64,000 bases of DNA, taken from assembly GCA_019240475.1 (NCBI GenBank), contig JAFAYI010000004.1:30406-94405 (forward strand). Reading direction: 5' to 3'. The stretch is from Acidobacteriaceae bacterium. Its GTDB lineage: Bacteria; Acidobacteriota; Terriglobia; Bryobacterales; Bryobacteraceae. Shown in pieces: positions 63,395-64,000 of the stretch. A program made the position numbers and the translations under genes. Positions within the stretch are counted from its first letter, which is position 1; each line of letters begins with the position of its first letter. Under the pieces are notes generated by a model that saw only the letters and a list, made by a program, of their open reading frames with translations, did not search any database and was not told the origin of the DNA.

Positions 63395-63733
63395 TCACTT
63401 CACGGCGCGTAGAGCAACCGACTTCGCGGCGCGGTGAACGTACACACCCAATTCGTCCAGGGTGACACGATCAGCAATCTTGGCGATTAGCAGCGCCACC
63501 CGATCTTTTTGGGCACCCCTGTCTATGGCCGAGTCGAACTCCCGCAAGACGGCATGTGCCATCGGCACGTGCTCAAATTCCGTGACATTTCCGAGATCAC
63601 GGATGATGTATTCGATCATGTACGCCTCCGCGTCATCCATGACGCCTTCGCTGATTTCGCTCACCTCGGTCCCATCCGTACCGGCGCCATAGGTCAGCAC
63701 GCCAGCCGGTCCGCGCAGCGTCCCGCTAAGCAC
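63395..63733 (-). CDS. Hypothetical protein
   Basis: A 112-residue frame, or 82 residues from an internal Met (MDDAEAYMIEYIIRDLG). Composition is protein-like: helical, with acidic and hydrophobic residues (VPMAHAVLREFDSAIDRGAQ, IADRVTLDELGVYVHRAAK). I recognise no family. The hairpin immediately downstream supports it being an expressed gene. It lies between the PIN pair and the ISL3 transposase end. Confidence 0.45.
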   Translation of the reverse strand: MLSGTLRGPAGVLTYGAGTDGTEVSEISEGVMDDAEAYMIEYIIRDLGNVTEFEHVPMAHAVLREFDSAIDRGAQKDRVALLIAKIADRVTLDELGVYVHRAAKSVALRAVK

Positions 63734-63794
63734 GAGAAGCCGAGAAAAGAAGTAAACTTGGGCGTCCCACTCCTATGCCGACCGGCAGAAGATT

Positions 63795-64000
63795 CTAAGA
63801 ACACATTACCCTAACTCTCAATCTGTAGTTCTGGAAGTTTCTAAATCCGTACGCTTGACGCTGGAGCACTTCGATTTTGTTGTGAAAGCCTTCAGTGATG
63901 GCGTTGTTGCGGGTGAAGCGCCACATGGTGGCGATTTCTTCTCTCCAGGCATGCAGGGTATGGCCGAGCGCCACCAGGGGCGCGAGCCCGCAATAACGCA
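63795..64000 (-). mobile_element. ISL3-family transposase, 3' part (runs off window)
   Basis: The minus strand from the right edge to a TAG at 63795-63797 translates as about 68 residues of a transposase C-terminus: LVALGHTLHAWREEIATMWR, FTRNNAITEGFHNKIEVLQR, QAYGFRNFQNYRLRVRVMCS. This is the well-conserved end of ISL3-type DDE transposases. The rest of the element lies beyond the window, so completeness and terminal repeats cannot be judged. Confidence 0.88.

Overview
The window reads as chromosomal DNA of a Gram-negative bacterium. An LptE lipoprotein and Wzm/Wzt-type glycan export imply an outer membrane. The style of several proteins (a Tat-like secreted sugar isomerase/epimerase relative, sigma/anti-sigma pairs, very large secreted proteins, a HAD-UbiA fusion, a long glycan cluster) points to the Acidobacteriota, probably a Solibacter/Bryobacter relative. 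That assignment is inference; no rRNA is present to confirm it.

Region 1 (1-5.6 kb, minus strand) is a tightly packed envelope/replication run: sugar MFS transporter, psd, pssA, a catalytically dead Asd-like protein, lptE, holA. Region 2 (5.7-14.9 kb) holds an AsmA-like protein, an ECF sigma factor with its anti-sigma partner and a repetitive beta-solenoid protein, a receiver-PP2C phosphatase, a TIM-barrel protein, a crotonase, and an asparaginase-domain protein overlapping a flavin amine oxidase.

Region 3 (14.9-46.6 kb) concerns the cell surface. An NdvB-like glucan synthase lacking its GH94 end sits directly behind a fused ABC exporter. Next come an AlgD-like nucleotide-sugar dehydrogenase, two paralogous small secreted proteins, a HAD-UbiA fusion and a 1,713-residue LamG protein. 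Wzm/Wzt exporter genes diverge from an MBOAT + SGNH acetylation pair. A seven-gene minus-strand operon follows (heparinase-like, asnB, GT4, PaaK/CapK-like, DUF362, GT2, GT-C). Together these can make, decorate, export and trim an extracellular polysaccharide.

Region 4 (46.7-64 kb) is a genomic island beside tRNA-Gly(CCC). A degraded tyrosine-integrase tail lies next to the tRNA. It is followed by a plus-strand defence block: a DUF5343-like protein, an AddB-like nuclease and an AddA-like helicase-nuclease in overlapping order, then a type I restriction-modification set (hsdM with a one-base frameshift in its AdoMet motif, hsdS, hsdR), an Mrr-like endonuclease, and a PIN toxin with a small partner. 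The window ends in the 3' part of an ISL3-family transposase. The best candidate for an undescribed system is the DUF5343-AddB-AddA operon, which has its own promoter/operator-like element and adjoins the type I system.
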